This document shows, piece after piece, positions 31,721 through 39,722 of a stretch of DNA of 64,000 bases (position 1 is its first letter; each line of letters starts with the position of its first letter). The stretch spans positions 1,550,001-1,614,000 of the forward strand of contig OZ245872.1 of assembly GCA_965229345.1 (NCBI GenBank), given 5' to 3'. The translations under genes and the position numbers were made by a program. A model generated the notes under the pieces. It worked only from the letters and a program-made list of their open reading frames with translations, had not been told where the DNA came from and searched no databases. The DNA comes from PBB1 sp965229345 (lineage in GTDB: Bacteria; Pseudomonadota; Gammaproteobacteria; Burkholderiales; Burkholderiaceae_C).

Positions 31721-32716
31721 TTACTTGGCCGCTTCACCCAGCCGCCGGCCGAGCGAAACCCCATAGGCTGCCGGGCGCGCCAGCAGCACCGGGTCGGCCG
31801 ACGGCTTGATGCCTTTGGGCAGCACCAACGGGTTGAAGGTGACCTTGTCGCAGGCACCCCCGTCGGTGGCTTCGATTTTGTCGATGACGAGCTTGCCAGC
31901 CGGCACCACGACGCGGGTGTCGGGCCAGGCTTGGGTCGGGTCGATCAGCACATCGCTGGCCTCGGCGAGCTGCACCTTGTAGTCGAACACCACCGGCGCC
32001 TTGGCGACGCGCGCGCGCAACTCGTCGGCCAGGAAATCGTTGGGCAGCGACTTCAGCTGCTCGTCGGTCAGCCCGAGCGTGCCGTCTTCCGGCACAAATT
32101 GCCAGCGCACGAACTGGCTCTGTCCCTTCGCATTGACGAACTCGAAGGCGTTGACGCCCCAGTAGTTCACCGCGCCGTAGCTCGCCGGCACCGGCGCCTT
32201 GGCAAGGTAGGCGCCTTGCCGGGTCGTCTCGGGGTTCAATTCGGAGAACAGCTTCAGGTTGACCGGATCGGGCTTGCCAGTGGCCGGGTCGGGCTGGCGC
32301 GCGGCCATGAACGGCGCGAACTGCACGGGTTTGCTGATGAAATAGATCGGCGCCGAGATGTTCGCAGTCAGCCATTGCTCGCCTTGGGGCAAGCTGAACT
32401 GCAAAGCCAGTCCGCGCACCGTCCTGCTCTTGTCGCTGGCCTTAGGGTTGCCGCCGCCGACCGAGAAGCGGGCGATCACCGGGATCTTGTCGCCGCTGAA
32501 CACCGACGCGCTCGACAGCGCGCGCCCCACGGTGTTGCCGACGAAATAGCCGCTGGCGCACACCCCCTTGGCCTGGGCGCGGCGGAACCCCTCGTGTTTG
32601 CCGAACAGGTTTTCAAGCGCGTTGACCTGCGCTTCGGCGGCAGACGTCTGTGCATGCGCCGGGATCAGCGCTGCGGTGAGCGCCACGAGTGTGGTGGCTG
32701 CTGGAAAGATCTTCAC
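31721..32716 (-). CDS. Catalase-family (SrpA-like) exported protein with His-to-Gln at the distal site
   Basis: 331 residues from a GTG start, chosen because AAGGAAAGGG lies 8 nt before it; an in-frame ATG at 32743 has no such site. Signal peptide KIFPAATTLVALTAALIPAHAQ. The mature protein matches the small catalase family peroxidase group: VIARFSVGGGNPKASDKSRT, GLALQFSLPQGEQWLTANIS, and the proximal Tyr region ARPAAYGVSLGRR. At the distal position the family reads R-R-x-H-A-K-G, but here it is FRRAQAKGVC: the codon is CAG, Gln48. The key acid-base His is thus absent, and catalase or peroxidase activity may be weak or changed. Periplasmic. Confidence 0.87.
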   Translation of the reverse strand: MKIFPAATTLVALTAALIPAHAQTSAAEAQVNALENLFGKHEGFRRAQAKGVCASGYFVGNTVGRALSSASVFSGDKIPVIARFSVGGGNPKASDKSRTVRGLALQFSLPQGEQWLTANISAPIYFISKPVQFAPFMAARQPDPATGKPDPVNLKLFSELNPETTRQGAYLAKAPVPASYGAVNYWGVNAFEFVNAKGQSQFVRWQFVPEDGTLGLTDEQLKSLPNDFLADELRARVAKAPVVFDYKVQLAEASDVLIDPTQAWPDTRVVVPAGKLVIDKIEATDGGACDKVTFNPLVLPKGIKPSADPVLLARPAAYGVSLGRRLGEAAK

Positions 32717-32806
32717 GGTGGGGCCCTTTCCTTCGGTGTTCACGGCATGCAGACGGATACGGCGTCGCCGCGTCGATGCCGGTGGATTCTGATACAGGTC
32801 GCTGGC

Positions 32807-32821
32807 CGGCCGTCACGGCCG
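32807..32821. repeat. Short GC palindrome after the RsbW-like gene
   Basis: CGGCCG-TCA-CGGCCG, a perfect inverted repeat 13 nt beyond the RsbW-like stop codon. It could help end the leftward partner-switching transcript; no U-tract follows. Confidence 0.3.
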
Positions 32822-32833
32822 TCCCCGCTCGGC

Positions 32834-33283
32834 TCAGTGGCGTGCGACCCTCACCGTCAGGCGGTTGGTGCCATCCCGTCGCTCGTAGGTCACGGCCCGG
32901 GCGCACTTGCGCACCAGCAGCAATCCCAACCCGCCGGGCACCGCATCGCCGATCGAGCTGGGCGCGACCGGCGGCGGCGCCTGCAGCGGGTCGAAAGGCA
33001 CCCCGTCGTCCTCGAAGCGCATCACGATGTCTGCGGCCTCCACGTCCATCTCGAGCCGGATGAGGTGCTCGGCGTGATCCGGGTGGGCATGCCAGATGAC
33101 ATTCATCAAGGTTTCTTCGAGGATCAGTTCGACACTGAACACCAGCTTGGGCGTCGGCGCATGCCGTTCCAGCCAGTGCAGCACCTGGGTGCGTGTCTGG
33201 TCCAGCGCATCGCGGTGATTCACCAGGACCAGCCGGAGGTGGTTGCCGTCATCGACGGCGAATGTCGTGGCCGGATCAGGCAT
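32834..33283 (-). CDS. RsbW-like anti-sigma factor / serine kinase (GHKL ATPase)
   Basis: 149 residues from ATG 33283. The GHKL elements are clear: N box VELILEETLMNVIWHAH, G1 box MRFEDDGVPFDPLQAP, and G2 box VPGGLGLLLVRK. The size and absence of other domains fit RsbW/SpoIIAB switch kinases, which bind and phosphorylate a STAS antagonist and sequester a partner protein. The STAS gene is 43 nt upstream and a SpoIIE-type phosphatase gene precedes that, giving a full partner-switching set. No sigma factor gene is adjacent, so the output partner is unknown. Confidence 0.9.
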   Translation of the reverse strand: MPDPATTFAVDDGNHLRLVLVNHRDALDQTRTQVLHWLERHAPTPKLVFSVELILEETLMNVIWHAHPDHAEHLIRLEMDVEAADIVMRFEDDGVPFDPLQAPPPVAPSSIGDAVPGGLGLLLVRKCARAVTYERRDGTNRLTVRVARH

Positions 33284-33326
33284 GACGGTTCGCGCGCTCG
33301 CCTTGCCAGGCCATCGACGCCGATGG

Positions 33327-33668
33327 TCAGGCGCGCAGCTTGGCGAGTGCCTCGGCCTCGGTCGCGGCGAGCGGGATGATCTGGTCGAGCGCCACGTGCT
33401 CGAGCACGCTTTGCACCATCTCCGACGCACCGAACAAAGCCACCTGCGCCCCTTTCAGGTGCAGCGCCCTCGCACTGGAAATGAACATCCGTATCCCCAT
33501 CGATGCCAGGAAGCTCACCTTCGACAAATCGACGACGGCGGGCCGCCCCAGGGATGCCAGCGCCGCTGTGAAGCGGGTTTCGATGCGATCGACGCCGGGG
33601 GAGTCCAGGCGTCCGGTCAGTCGAATGCAGGTCACGTTGCCGTCCAACTCGCTGATGTCCATGTCCAT
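33327..33668 (-). CDS. STAS-domain anti-sigma factor antagonist
   Basis: 113 residues from ATG 33668. Sequence MDMDISELDGNVTCIRLTGR begins a standard STAS fold; VVDLSKVSFLASMGIRMFIS contains the phosphorylatable Ser (Ser56 in ASMG) at the family position. MFISSARALHLKGAQVALFG and VLEHVALDQIIPL complete the domain. It should be phosphorylated by the RsbW-like kinase and dephosphorylated by the SpoIIE-FHA protein encoded just upstream. Confidence 0.93.
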   Translation of the reverse strand: MDMDISELDGNVTCIRLTGRLDSPGVDRIETRFTAALASLGRPAVVDLSKVSFLASMGIRMFISSARALHLKGAQVALFGASEMVQSVLEHVALDQIIPLAATEAEALAKLRA

Positions 33669-33735
33669 GTCGCAGTGTCCTTGAGTCTGGTGGGGTGGGT
33701 CGTGGGGCGTACGTGACGAGACTATGGCGGTGCCG

Positions 33736-34890
33736 TTACACGAACGTGACGACCAGCATCGAAAAATCATCATCCAGCGCACCCGGGCGAGCCACGTCCT
33801 GCACCGCCCGGTACAGCCGCTCGGGCTCGCCCACACCTGGCACCGCAGGGCGGCGCAGCAGCGGCAGGAAATCCTGCAGGCCCCACTGCGTGCCCTCCTT
33901 GGTGACGACCTCGAAGACGCCGTCGCTGAACACATACAGCACGCTGCCCGGCTGCACCTCGACGCTGTCGGCAACGAACCTGGCCTGGGGCGTGGCGCCG
34001 ATCATCAGGTTGCGGGTCTGCAGCGGCACCATTTCCTGGCGTGAGGGCTGGGCCAGGTACGACGGATGGTGGCCCGCCGAGGAATAGCGCAGCTGACGCG
34101 TCTGCGGCTCGTAGACGCCGTACCAGATGGAGAAATACATCCCGCCGTGACTCTCCATCTGGAACATTGCGTTCAGACGGGCCAGCACCTGCGCCGGGTC
34201 TCGGAAGTCGGTGTTCGGCAAGGCGCGCTGACGCAGCACGTTCATCACCGACACGCTGTGCATCGCCGCGCCCGCGCCGTGGCCGGAGACATCGACCACA
34301 TAGCCGGCGAAGGTGTGCTCGTCGAGCTGCTGGTAGCCGAAGGCGTCGCCGCCGAGCTTGGTCGACGGCATGAAGAACCAGTCGGTGCGCACCGGGCCAT
34401 CGCGGATCGGGGCGGGCAGCAACGCCTTCACGTAACTGCTGGCTTTTTCGAGATCGCGGTCGAGTTCGAGCGATTGCTCGAGCTCGCTTTCCAGCCGGTA
34501 TTCGTGGCGGAGCACATGGGCGCCGAGCTGAAGCAGGCCGCCACTCGGCAGGCGGCTCTCTTCGCGCACCCGCCTGCCATCGACAAAGCAGCCGTTGGTC
34601 GACTGGAGGTCGATGACCACCGCGTCGACCTCACCTGGCAGCGCACTGACCTGGCAATGCCGTCCCGACACCTCGGCATCGGGCAACACGAACTCGCAGA
34701 CCATCTTGCGCCCGATGGTGATCGGCTCCACCCCGAAGCGCAGCCTGCGACCCTTCTGGCTGCCCTCGACCGCCACCAGGAAGTGCTCGCGCTTTTCTGG
34801 CGGCAACTGCGGCGCGATGCTGGACAGCGTGATGGTCAGGAGCGTCTGGTCCGACGTGGGGTCGATGCCGGAATGAGAACTGCTAGTCAC
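33736..34890 (-). CDS. FHA-SpoIIE (PP2C-type) phosphatase
   Basis: 384 residues starting at GTG 34890, with GAAGG just upstream. Residues about 38-120 are an FHA domain: TIGRKMVCEFVLP, SGRHCQVSAL and DLQSTNGCFVDGR carry the phosphothreonine-binding Arg, Ser, His and Asn. A short coiled linker (LESELEQSLELDRDLEKASS) leads to the phosphatase: STKLGGDAFGY, VVDVSGHGAGAAM, LYVFSDGVFEV and ALDDDFSMLVV supply the metal-binding Asp residues. It should reactivate the STAS protein. The FHA domain suggests recruitment to a Thr-phosphorylated protein, and a Ser/Thr kinase gene starts 170 nt away on the other strand. Confidence 0.92.
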   Translation of the reverse strand: MTSSSHSGIDPTSDQTLLTITLSSIAPQLPPEKREHFLVAVEGSQKGRRLRFGVEPITIGRKMVCEFVLPDAEVSGRHCQVSALPGEVDAVVIDLQSTNGCFVDGRRVREESRLPSGGLLQLGAHVLRHEYRLESELEQSLELDRDLEKASSYVKALLPAPIRDGPVRTDWFFMPSTKLGGDAFGYQQLDEHTFAGYVVDVSGHGAGAAMHSVSVMNVLRQRALPNTDFRDPAQVLARLNAMFQMESHGGMYFSIWYGVYEPQTRQLRYSSAGHHPSYLAQPSRQEMVPLQTRNLMIGATPQARFVADSVEVQPGSVLYVFSDGVFEVVTKEGTQWGLQDFLPLLRRPAVPGVGEPERLYRAVQDVARPGALDDDFSMLVVTFV

Positions 34891-35060
34891 GGGGAGCCTT
34901 CGGCTGTCTGGAAATGGTCGGAGCCGCCTCGGCGGATGGACTCCGGTCGTCAAACCGGCTGCAAAACCGATGCCAGAATCGAGAATGTAAGTGGTTGTGC
35001 GCCGGCTGTCGCGCGGTCTTTGGCCCGGTGGTCCACGAAGTACCCAAGGAGTTCGTACCG

Positions 35061-36923
35061 ATGTCTGCGCATCCTGCCGAAGGATCGTCCTCTGCACCGC
35101 CGCCGAACTTCGATGCCGATGCCCCCACGGTTCTCGCCCCGCGCGAGTCGACACCACCGGGCCCAGGCGACGCGCCGGCCGACGCGGTTTCGGCCACCTT
35201 GCCCGGGCGCTCATCCCCCGACGGCGAAACGCTGCAACAGGTGGGCCGGTACCGCATCCACGAACGACTGGGCCGAGGCGGCATGGCCACCGTGTTCAAG
35301 GCGCATGACCCGGGCATCGGGCGCGATGTGGCGATCAAGTTCCTGCACGCGTCGCTGTGCGAAGAGCCCGAGTACCGCGCGCGCTTCCTCAGCGAGGCAC
35401 GCGCCGCAGGTGGGCTGTCGCACCCGAACATCGTCACCGTGCACGACGTGGGCGAGATCGACGGCCGGCCCTACATGGCGATGGAGTTGCTCGACGGTCA
35501 GACGCTCAGCGAGGTGATCGCCGGCGGCGTGGAGTTGCCGATCCGCGATGTGGTGGTGATGGGCGTTCAGCTGGCCCGCGCGCTCGACTACGCCCACTCG
35601 CGCGGCATCGTGCACCGCGACATCAAGCCCGGCAACATCATGCAGGTCCGGGGCACGAAGACGGTGAAGGTCACCGACTTCGGCATCGCGCACATCGAGT
35701 CAGCGGGCGCTGAGCAGCGCACCCGGGCCGGTGACATCCTGGGCACCCCGCAGTACATGTCGCCCGAGCAGGCCAAGGGCGAGCGCCTCGACGGCCGCTC
35801 CGACCTCTTTTCCGCCGGCATCGTGCTGTACCAGATGCTCACCGGCCAGCGGCCGTTCCGGGGTGACAGCCTGGTCTCGCTGGCGATGCAGATCACCAAC
35901 GCGGAGCCCAAGCCGATCGAGCAGTTGCGCCCCGAGGTGCCGGCCGCGGTGCGCCGCATCGTCGCGCGCTGTCTGGCGAAGTCGCCCGACCGCCGCTACC
36001 GCAGCGGCAAGGAACTGGCCGACGCCTTGAGCAAGGTGCTGGCCGAGATCGACGCGGCCGAGCTGGAGAAGAGCCGCCAGCGCATCGTGCCGCTGCGCGT
36101 CAAGTGGGCGGCGACCATGGCCCTGATCGTGGCTGTCGTGATGGCGCTGACCGCGACCGTGATCACCCAGCGCCAGTACGCCGCGATGATCAGCCAGGCC
36201 ACCGATTACGGCGCCTCGCTGGCGCGTTTCATCGCGGCGCAGAACGCGGTGTCGGCGCTGTCGGAGGACTGGGTGTCGGTCGAGGTCGCGATCCAGGAAA
36301 TCATGAAGGCCAAGGATTTCCAGGGCGTGACGGTGATCGACCGCGAGGGGGTGGTGCGCGCCACCAGTGGCGACACCGTGGGGCAGGCCTACCGTGCACC
36401 GGCCAGCGAATCGCTCGGTGAGCGCAAGGGCGGCGTGGCGGTCACGCGCTTCACGGCCGACGGCGAACCGGTGCTCGGCTTCGAGGCGCCGATCACGTTC
36501 CAGGGCAAGCGGGTCGGCACGGTCGCGCTCGGTGTGCCCGAGCGCCCCTTGCTGGGCGTGGCACGGCTGTCGATCGCACTGATGGTGGCGCTGGTGGTGG
36601 TGACGGTGCTGGCCGTGGCGGTGGCGATGTTCTTCGTCGTCAACTGGTTTGCGCAGCCGATCAAGTTGCTGGGCGAGTCGATGCAGGAAATCGCCAAGGG
36701 TCGCTTCGATCACCGCATCGCCGAGCAGCGCAAGGATGAATTCGGCTTGCTGTACGTGGGCTTCGATCAGATGGCGCAGGCGCTCGCCGATCGCCAGGCA
36801 AGCGGGCTCGACAGCGCGTCGGTGTCGCCCCCGACACCGACGCTGACACCCACCGCTGGCGGCTTGCCGCTCACCAGAGACACGGGCGCGACACCCGCAG
36901 GCGGTTCGACCGATGTGTCCTAG
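35061..36923 (+). CDS. Membrane Ser/Thr protein kinase with extracytoplasmic sensor and HAMP
   Basis: 620 residues. The ATG at 35061 has an AAGGAG ribosome-binding site at 9-nt spacing. After a Pro-rich N-tail, the kinase domain spans about 62-325: GRGGMATVFKAHD, VAIKFLH (Lys93), GIVHRDIKPGNIM, VTDFGIAH, GTPQYMSPEQ and GRSDLFSAGIVLYQML. Membrane segments lie at about 347-370 and 503-526 and enclose a periplasmic domain of some 130 residues (QATDYGASLARFIAAQNAV, VTVIDREGVVRATSGDTVG) resembling a single-Cache sensor. A HAMP linker follows (ESMQEIAKGRFDHRIAEQRK). It overlaps the deacetylase lipoprotein gene by 11 nt. Probably partners with the divergent FHA phosphatase. Confidence 0.92.
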   Translation: MSAHPAEGSSSAPPPNFDADAPTVLAPRESTPPGPGDAPADAVSATLPGRSSPDGETLQQVGRYRIHERLGRGGMATVFKAHDPGIGRDVAIKFLHASLCEEPEYRARFLSEARAAGGLSHPNIVTVHDVGEIDGRPYMAMELLDGQTLSEVIAGGVELPIRDVVVMGVQLARALDYAHSRGIVHRDIKPGNIMQVRGTKTVKVTDFGIAHIESAGAEQRTRAGDILGTPQYMSPEQAKGERLDGRSDLFSAGIVLYQMLTGQRPFRGDSLVSLAMQITNAEPKPIEQLRPEVPAAVRRIVARCLAKSPDRRYRSGKELADALSKVLAEIDAAELEKSRQRIVPLRVKWAATMALIVAVVMALTATVITQRQYAAMISQATDYGASLARFIAAQNAVSALSEDWVSVEVAIQEIMKAKDFQGVTVIDREGVVRATSGDTVGQAYRAPASESLGERKGGVAVTRFTADGEPVLGFEAPITFQGKRVGTVALGVPERPLLGVARLSIALMVALVVVTVLAVAVAMFFVVNWFAQPIKLLGESMQEIAKGRFDHRIAEQRKDEFGLLYVGFDQMAQALADRQASGLDSASVSPPTPTLTPTAGGLPLTRDTGATPAGGSTDVS

Positions 36924-37938
36924 GGGTCTGCGGCGCGCTGCCGTGCTTGCGCTGGCCGGCGTGCTGGCGGCCTGTTCGAGTTCGCCACCTCGGTCTGTCA
37001 CTGCGACGGCAGGAGCCGACCGATCTGCCGGCGCGGTGATCGGCCGCAGCGACCGGCTGCTGGTCTACCGCCCGGGCCGCGACGACACCCTGCGCTCGAT
37101 CGCCGCGCAGTTCCTGGGCGACGAAGACCGCGACTGGGTGATCGCAGACTTCAACCGGGTGAGCAGCGTGGTGCCGGATCAGCCGCTGGTGGTGCCGCTC
37201 AAGCCGGTGAATCCCGTGGGGGTGTTCGAGGACCGGTACCAGACGGTGCCCATCCTCTGCTACCACCGCTTCGGGGGGGCCAGCAGCAAGATGTCGGTGT
37301 CGCCCGCCAACTTCGCGGCACAGCTCGACTGGCTGGCACGCAACGACTACCGCGTGATCCGCCTGTCGCAGCTGCTCGGTTTTCTGCAGGGGCGCGAAGC
37401 ACTGCCCAAGCGCTCGGTCGTGATCACGATGGACGATGGCTACGAGTCGGTGCACCGCTACGCGCTGCCGCAGCTGCGCAAGCACGGGTTTCCGGCCACG
37501 CTGTTCGTCTATTCGGATTTCATCGGCGCGGGCGATGGCCTCAGCTGGGCCCAGCTCGGTGAGCTGAAAGCCTCAGGGCTGGTCGATATCCAGGCCCATT
37601 CGAAGAGCCACCGCAACCTCATCGAGCGCCTGCCCGGCGAGACCGACGAGCAGTATCGGCAGAGTCTCGACGCCGAAGCGCGCGTGCCACGCGACTTGCT
37701 CGAGCGCCGTCAGCTGGGGCCGGTGCGGCAGTACGCCTATCCCTTTGGCGACGCCAACGAGGCGGTGCTGGACGCGCTAACGCGGCAGCAGTACCAGCTG
37801 GCCGTGACGGTGACCCCGGGCGGCAACGCCTTTTTCTCGATGCCGCTGATGCTGCGCCGCACGATGATCTTCGGCGACATCGACCTCGATGCGTTCAAGG
37901 CCAAGCTGCAGCTCAGCCGCCCGGTGGGCGTGCCATGA
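36913..37938 (+). CDS. Polysaccharide deacetylase lipoprotein with LysM-like N-domain
   Basis: 341 residues. Lipoprotein signal AVLALAGVLAAC with Cys21. Residues about 48-98 (VYRPGRDDTLRSIAAQFLGD and the stretch after it) look like LysM. The NodB domain follows: TVPILCYHRFGG, SVVITMDDGYESVHRYALP (Asp-Asp, about 173), VDIQAHSKSHRNLIERL (metal His pair, about 228-232) and QYAYPFGDANEAV. The combination suits an outer- or inner-membrane-anchored deacetylase of peptidoglycan or exopolysaccharide (PgaB-like in placement). It overlaps the kinase gene upstream and the TPR lipoprotein gene downstream. Confidence 0.88.
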   Translation: MCPRGLRRAAVLALAGVLAACSSSPPRSVTATAGADRSAGAVIGRSDRLLVYRPGRDDTLRSIAAQFLGDEDRDWVIADFNRVSSVVPDQPLVVPLKPVNPVGVFEDRYQTVPILCYHRFGGASSKMSVSPANFAAQLDWLARNDYRVIRLSQLLGFLQGREALPKRSVVITMDDGYESVHRYALPQLRKHGFPATLFVYSDFIGAGDGLSWAQLGELKASGLVDIQAHSKSHRNLIERLPGETDEQYRQSLDAEARVPRDLLERRQLGPVRQYAYPFGDANEAVLDALTRQQYQLAVTVTPGGNAFFSMPLMLRRTMIFGDIDLDAFKAKLQLSRPVGVP

Positions 37939-38753
37939 GGGGCTGGCTGGCGGTCTTGTGCGCCGGGATGCTGGTGGGCTGCGCCACGCCGTCCTCCGAT
38001 TCGAACCCCTCTTCAACCGCATCGGTTGGCGCGTCCGCCACATCGACCGCGGGCTTCGAGCAGCAGTACCGGGAGCGCGCCAGCAGCGCCCAGCGCCAGG
38101 GCCGTCTGGCCGATGCGGCCATCGCCTGGGAAGTGCTCACCGTTTTGCGGCCCGACTCGCGCGACTACCGCGACGCGCTGGCTGACACCCGCCGGCAGGT
38201 CGGTGCCGCGGCGGCCGAGCGTCTGGCGCGCGCAGTGCAGGCACAGCGCCGCGGCGACCTCGACGCCGCGACCCAGGGCTACCTGGCCGTGCTGGCGTTG
38301 CAGCCCGATTCCGGCCCTGCGGCCGACGCGTTGCGCAGCATCGAGCGCGAGCGCGTGCGGCGCCAGCAGCTCGGGCGGCCATCACGCCTGACGCTGACCC
38401 GCCGCAGCACCGAAGCGATGGCCCCGAACGACAAGCCCGTACCCGCCGGGACCGATCGAAACGAGCTGGAGCATGCGGCGATCCTGGCGCGTCAGGGCGA
38501 AATCGACAGTGCGATCGGCTTGCTGGAGCGGCGCACGGCGCTGGACCGCACCGACCGCGCTGCCCGCAACCTGCTGGCCGACCTCTACGAGCGCAAGGCC
38601 GACGATGCGCTCGCCACCCGAGACACCGCCAGCGCCATCGGCCTGCTCGAGAAAAGCCTGCGGCTCGATGCCAGCGATATGCGTGTGGCCGAACGGCTGA
38701 AGCAACTGCGCAGCGCGGCTGCACCGAAACCGGCCGAAACGAAGCCCCGTTAG
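37935..38753 (+). CDS. TPR-containing lipoprotein
   Basis: 272 residues with lipobox MLVGC (Cys16). Two blocks of TPR-like helices are seen: ASSAQRQGRLADAAIAWEVL and AVQAQRRGDLDAATQGYLAV, then AAILARQGEIDSAIGLLERR and DTASAIGLLEKSLRLDASD. A low-complexity Ser/Thr/Ala stretch follows the lipid anchor. It begins within the stop of the deacetylase gene (ATGA), making a kinase-deacetylase-TPR transcript. Probably a periplasmic scaffold; no specific function recognised. Confidence 0.78.
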   Translation: MRGWLAVLCAGMLVGCATPSSDSNPSSTASVGASATSTAGFEQQYRERASSAQRQGRLADAAIAWEVLTVLRPDSRDYRDALADTRRQVGAAAAERLARAVQAQRRGDLDAATQGYLAVLALQPDSGPAADALRSIERERVRRQQLGRPSRLTLTRRSTEAMAPNDKPVPAGTDRNELEHAAILARQGEIDSAIGLLERRTALDRTDRAARNLLADLYERKADDALATRDTASAIGLLEKSLRLDASDMRVAERLKQLRSAAAPKPAETKPR

Positions 38754-38757
38754 CGAG

Positions 38758-38776
38758 GGCCCCGTGGGACGGGGCC
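38758..38776. terminator. Bidirectional hairpin between convergent genes
   Basis: GGCCCCGT-GGG-ACGGGGCC, a perfect 8-bp stem in the 29-nt gap between two convergent lipoprotein genes. No U-tract follows, so termination strength is uncertain. Confidence 0.5.
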
Positions 38777-38782
38777 GCATCG

Positions 38783-39679
38783 CTACTTCAACGACTTGAT
38801 CTTTTCCTTCAGCGCGAGCGCCTTCTGCTGTTCCAGCCGGGCGGTGTCGTTGCTGGGATCGAGCTGCATCACGCGGTCCCAGTGGCGGATCGCGCCATCG
38901 AGGTCCTGCTTGGCAAAGGCGCTGCGCGCGCTCACGGTGTAGCGCTGTACCAGCCGGCGGCGCAGGTTGTCGGCCCTGGCCTGCGACTCGGCACTCAGAT
39001 CGCCGCCCGATGCCGAGCGGTAGTCGCTGTAGGCGCGCTCCAGGTCGCCGCGCTTTTCTGCCGCGTCGGCATTGGCCAGCGCCTTGTCGGCGGCACTCGG
39101 CTCCACAGTTGCCGGCGTCGCAGGCGAGGGTGGTGAGGCGGGCACCGGCTTGTCGGGGCGGCGTTGCTCGGCATCCAGCGAGCCGGGCGGTGGCGCCTTG
39201 CCCGGGATGCGGATCACCTGACCGCCCGAAACCTGGCGTGGGATCTTGATGTCGTTGTAGCGGGCCAGGATGTAGAACGCGTAGATGTCGCCGAGGAAGC
39301 GACCCGCGATGCGCGACAAGGTCTCGTTAGCCCGCACGGTGTACGCGAAGGACTCGCGGCCGAGCACCGTGACCGGGTCTGCCGTGATCTGACGCAACAG
39401 GTTCTGCGCCAGCTTGTTGTTCGGATCGCCGGCCAGCACCCGCTGCAACTCCGCCTTCGCCTGCTCTTCGTTGCCGGTTTCGAGCAGGTCGGCTGCCGCG
39501 ATCGCCAGCTTCTGCGCTTGCTGAGGCGTCGCAGGTGGCGGTGGGGCAGCAGGTGTGGGGGGTGGTTCGGCCTTGACCGTTTCAGGTGCGTTGCCAGGCG
39601 GGGGCCTGACGGGGGTGGGCGCGCAGGCGGCCAGCAACGCGGTCGTGGCGCACAGCAGAATCAGTCGTGTGGAAAACAT
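38783..39679 (-). CDS. LysM/TPR lipoprotein
   Basis: 298 residues with lipobox TTALLAAC (Cys19) and a Pro-rich linker. A TPR-like pair covers about 55-95 (DLLETGNEEQAKAELQRVLA). FAYTVRANETLSRIAGRFLG with DIYAFYILARYNDIKIP is a LysM module (about 110-158) for peptidoglycan binding. A second helical repeat region fills 195-298 (ADAAEKRGDLERAYSDYRSA, AFAKQDLDGAIRHWDRVM). It is divergent from the MltB-like gene with 43 nt between starts, so both may respond to cell-wall conditions. Confidence 0.82.
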   Translation of the reverse strand: MFSTRLILLCATTALLAACAPTPVRPPPGNAPETVKAEPPPTPAAPPPPATPQQAQKLAIAAADLLETGNEEQAKAELQRVLAGDPNNKLAQNLLRQITADPVTVLGRESFAYTVRANETLSRIAGRFLGDIYAFYILARYNDIKIPRQVSGGQVIRIPGKAPPPGSLDAEQRRPDKPVPASPPSPATPATVEPSAADKALANADAAEKRGDLERAYSDYRSASGGDLSAESQARADNLRRRLVQRYTVSARSAFAKQDLDGAIRHWDRVMQLDPSNDTARLEQQKALALKEKIKSLK

Positions 39680-39722
39680 GGAATGGGATGGCGGTGCATG
39701 TCCGCTGGAGTACCGTCACCGA

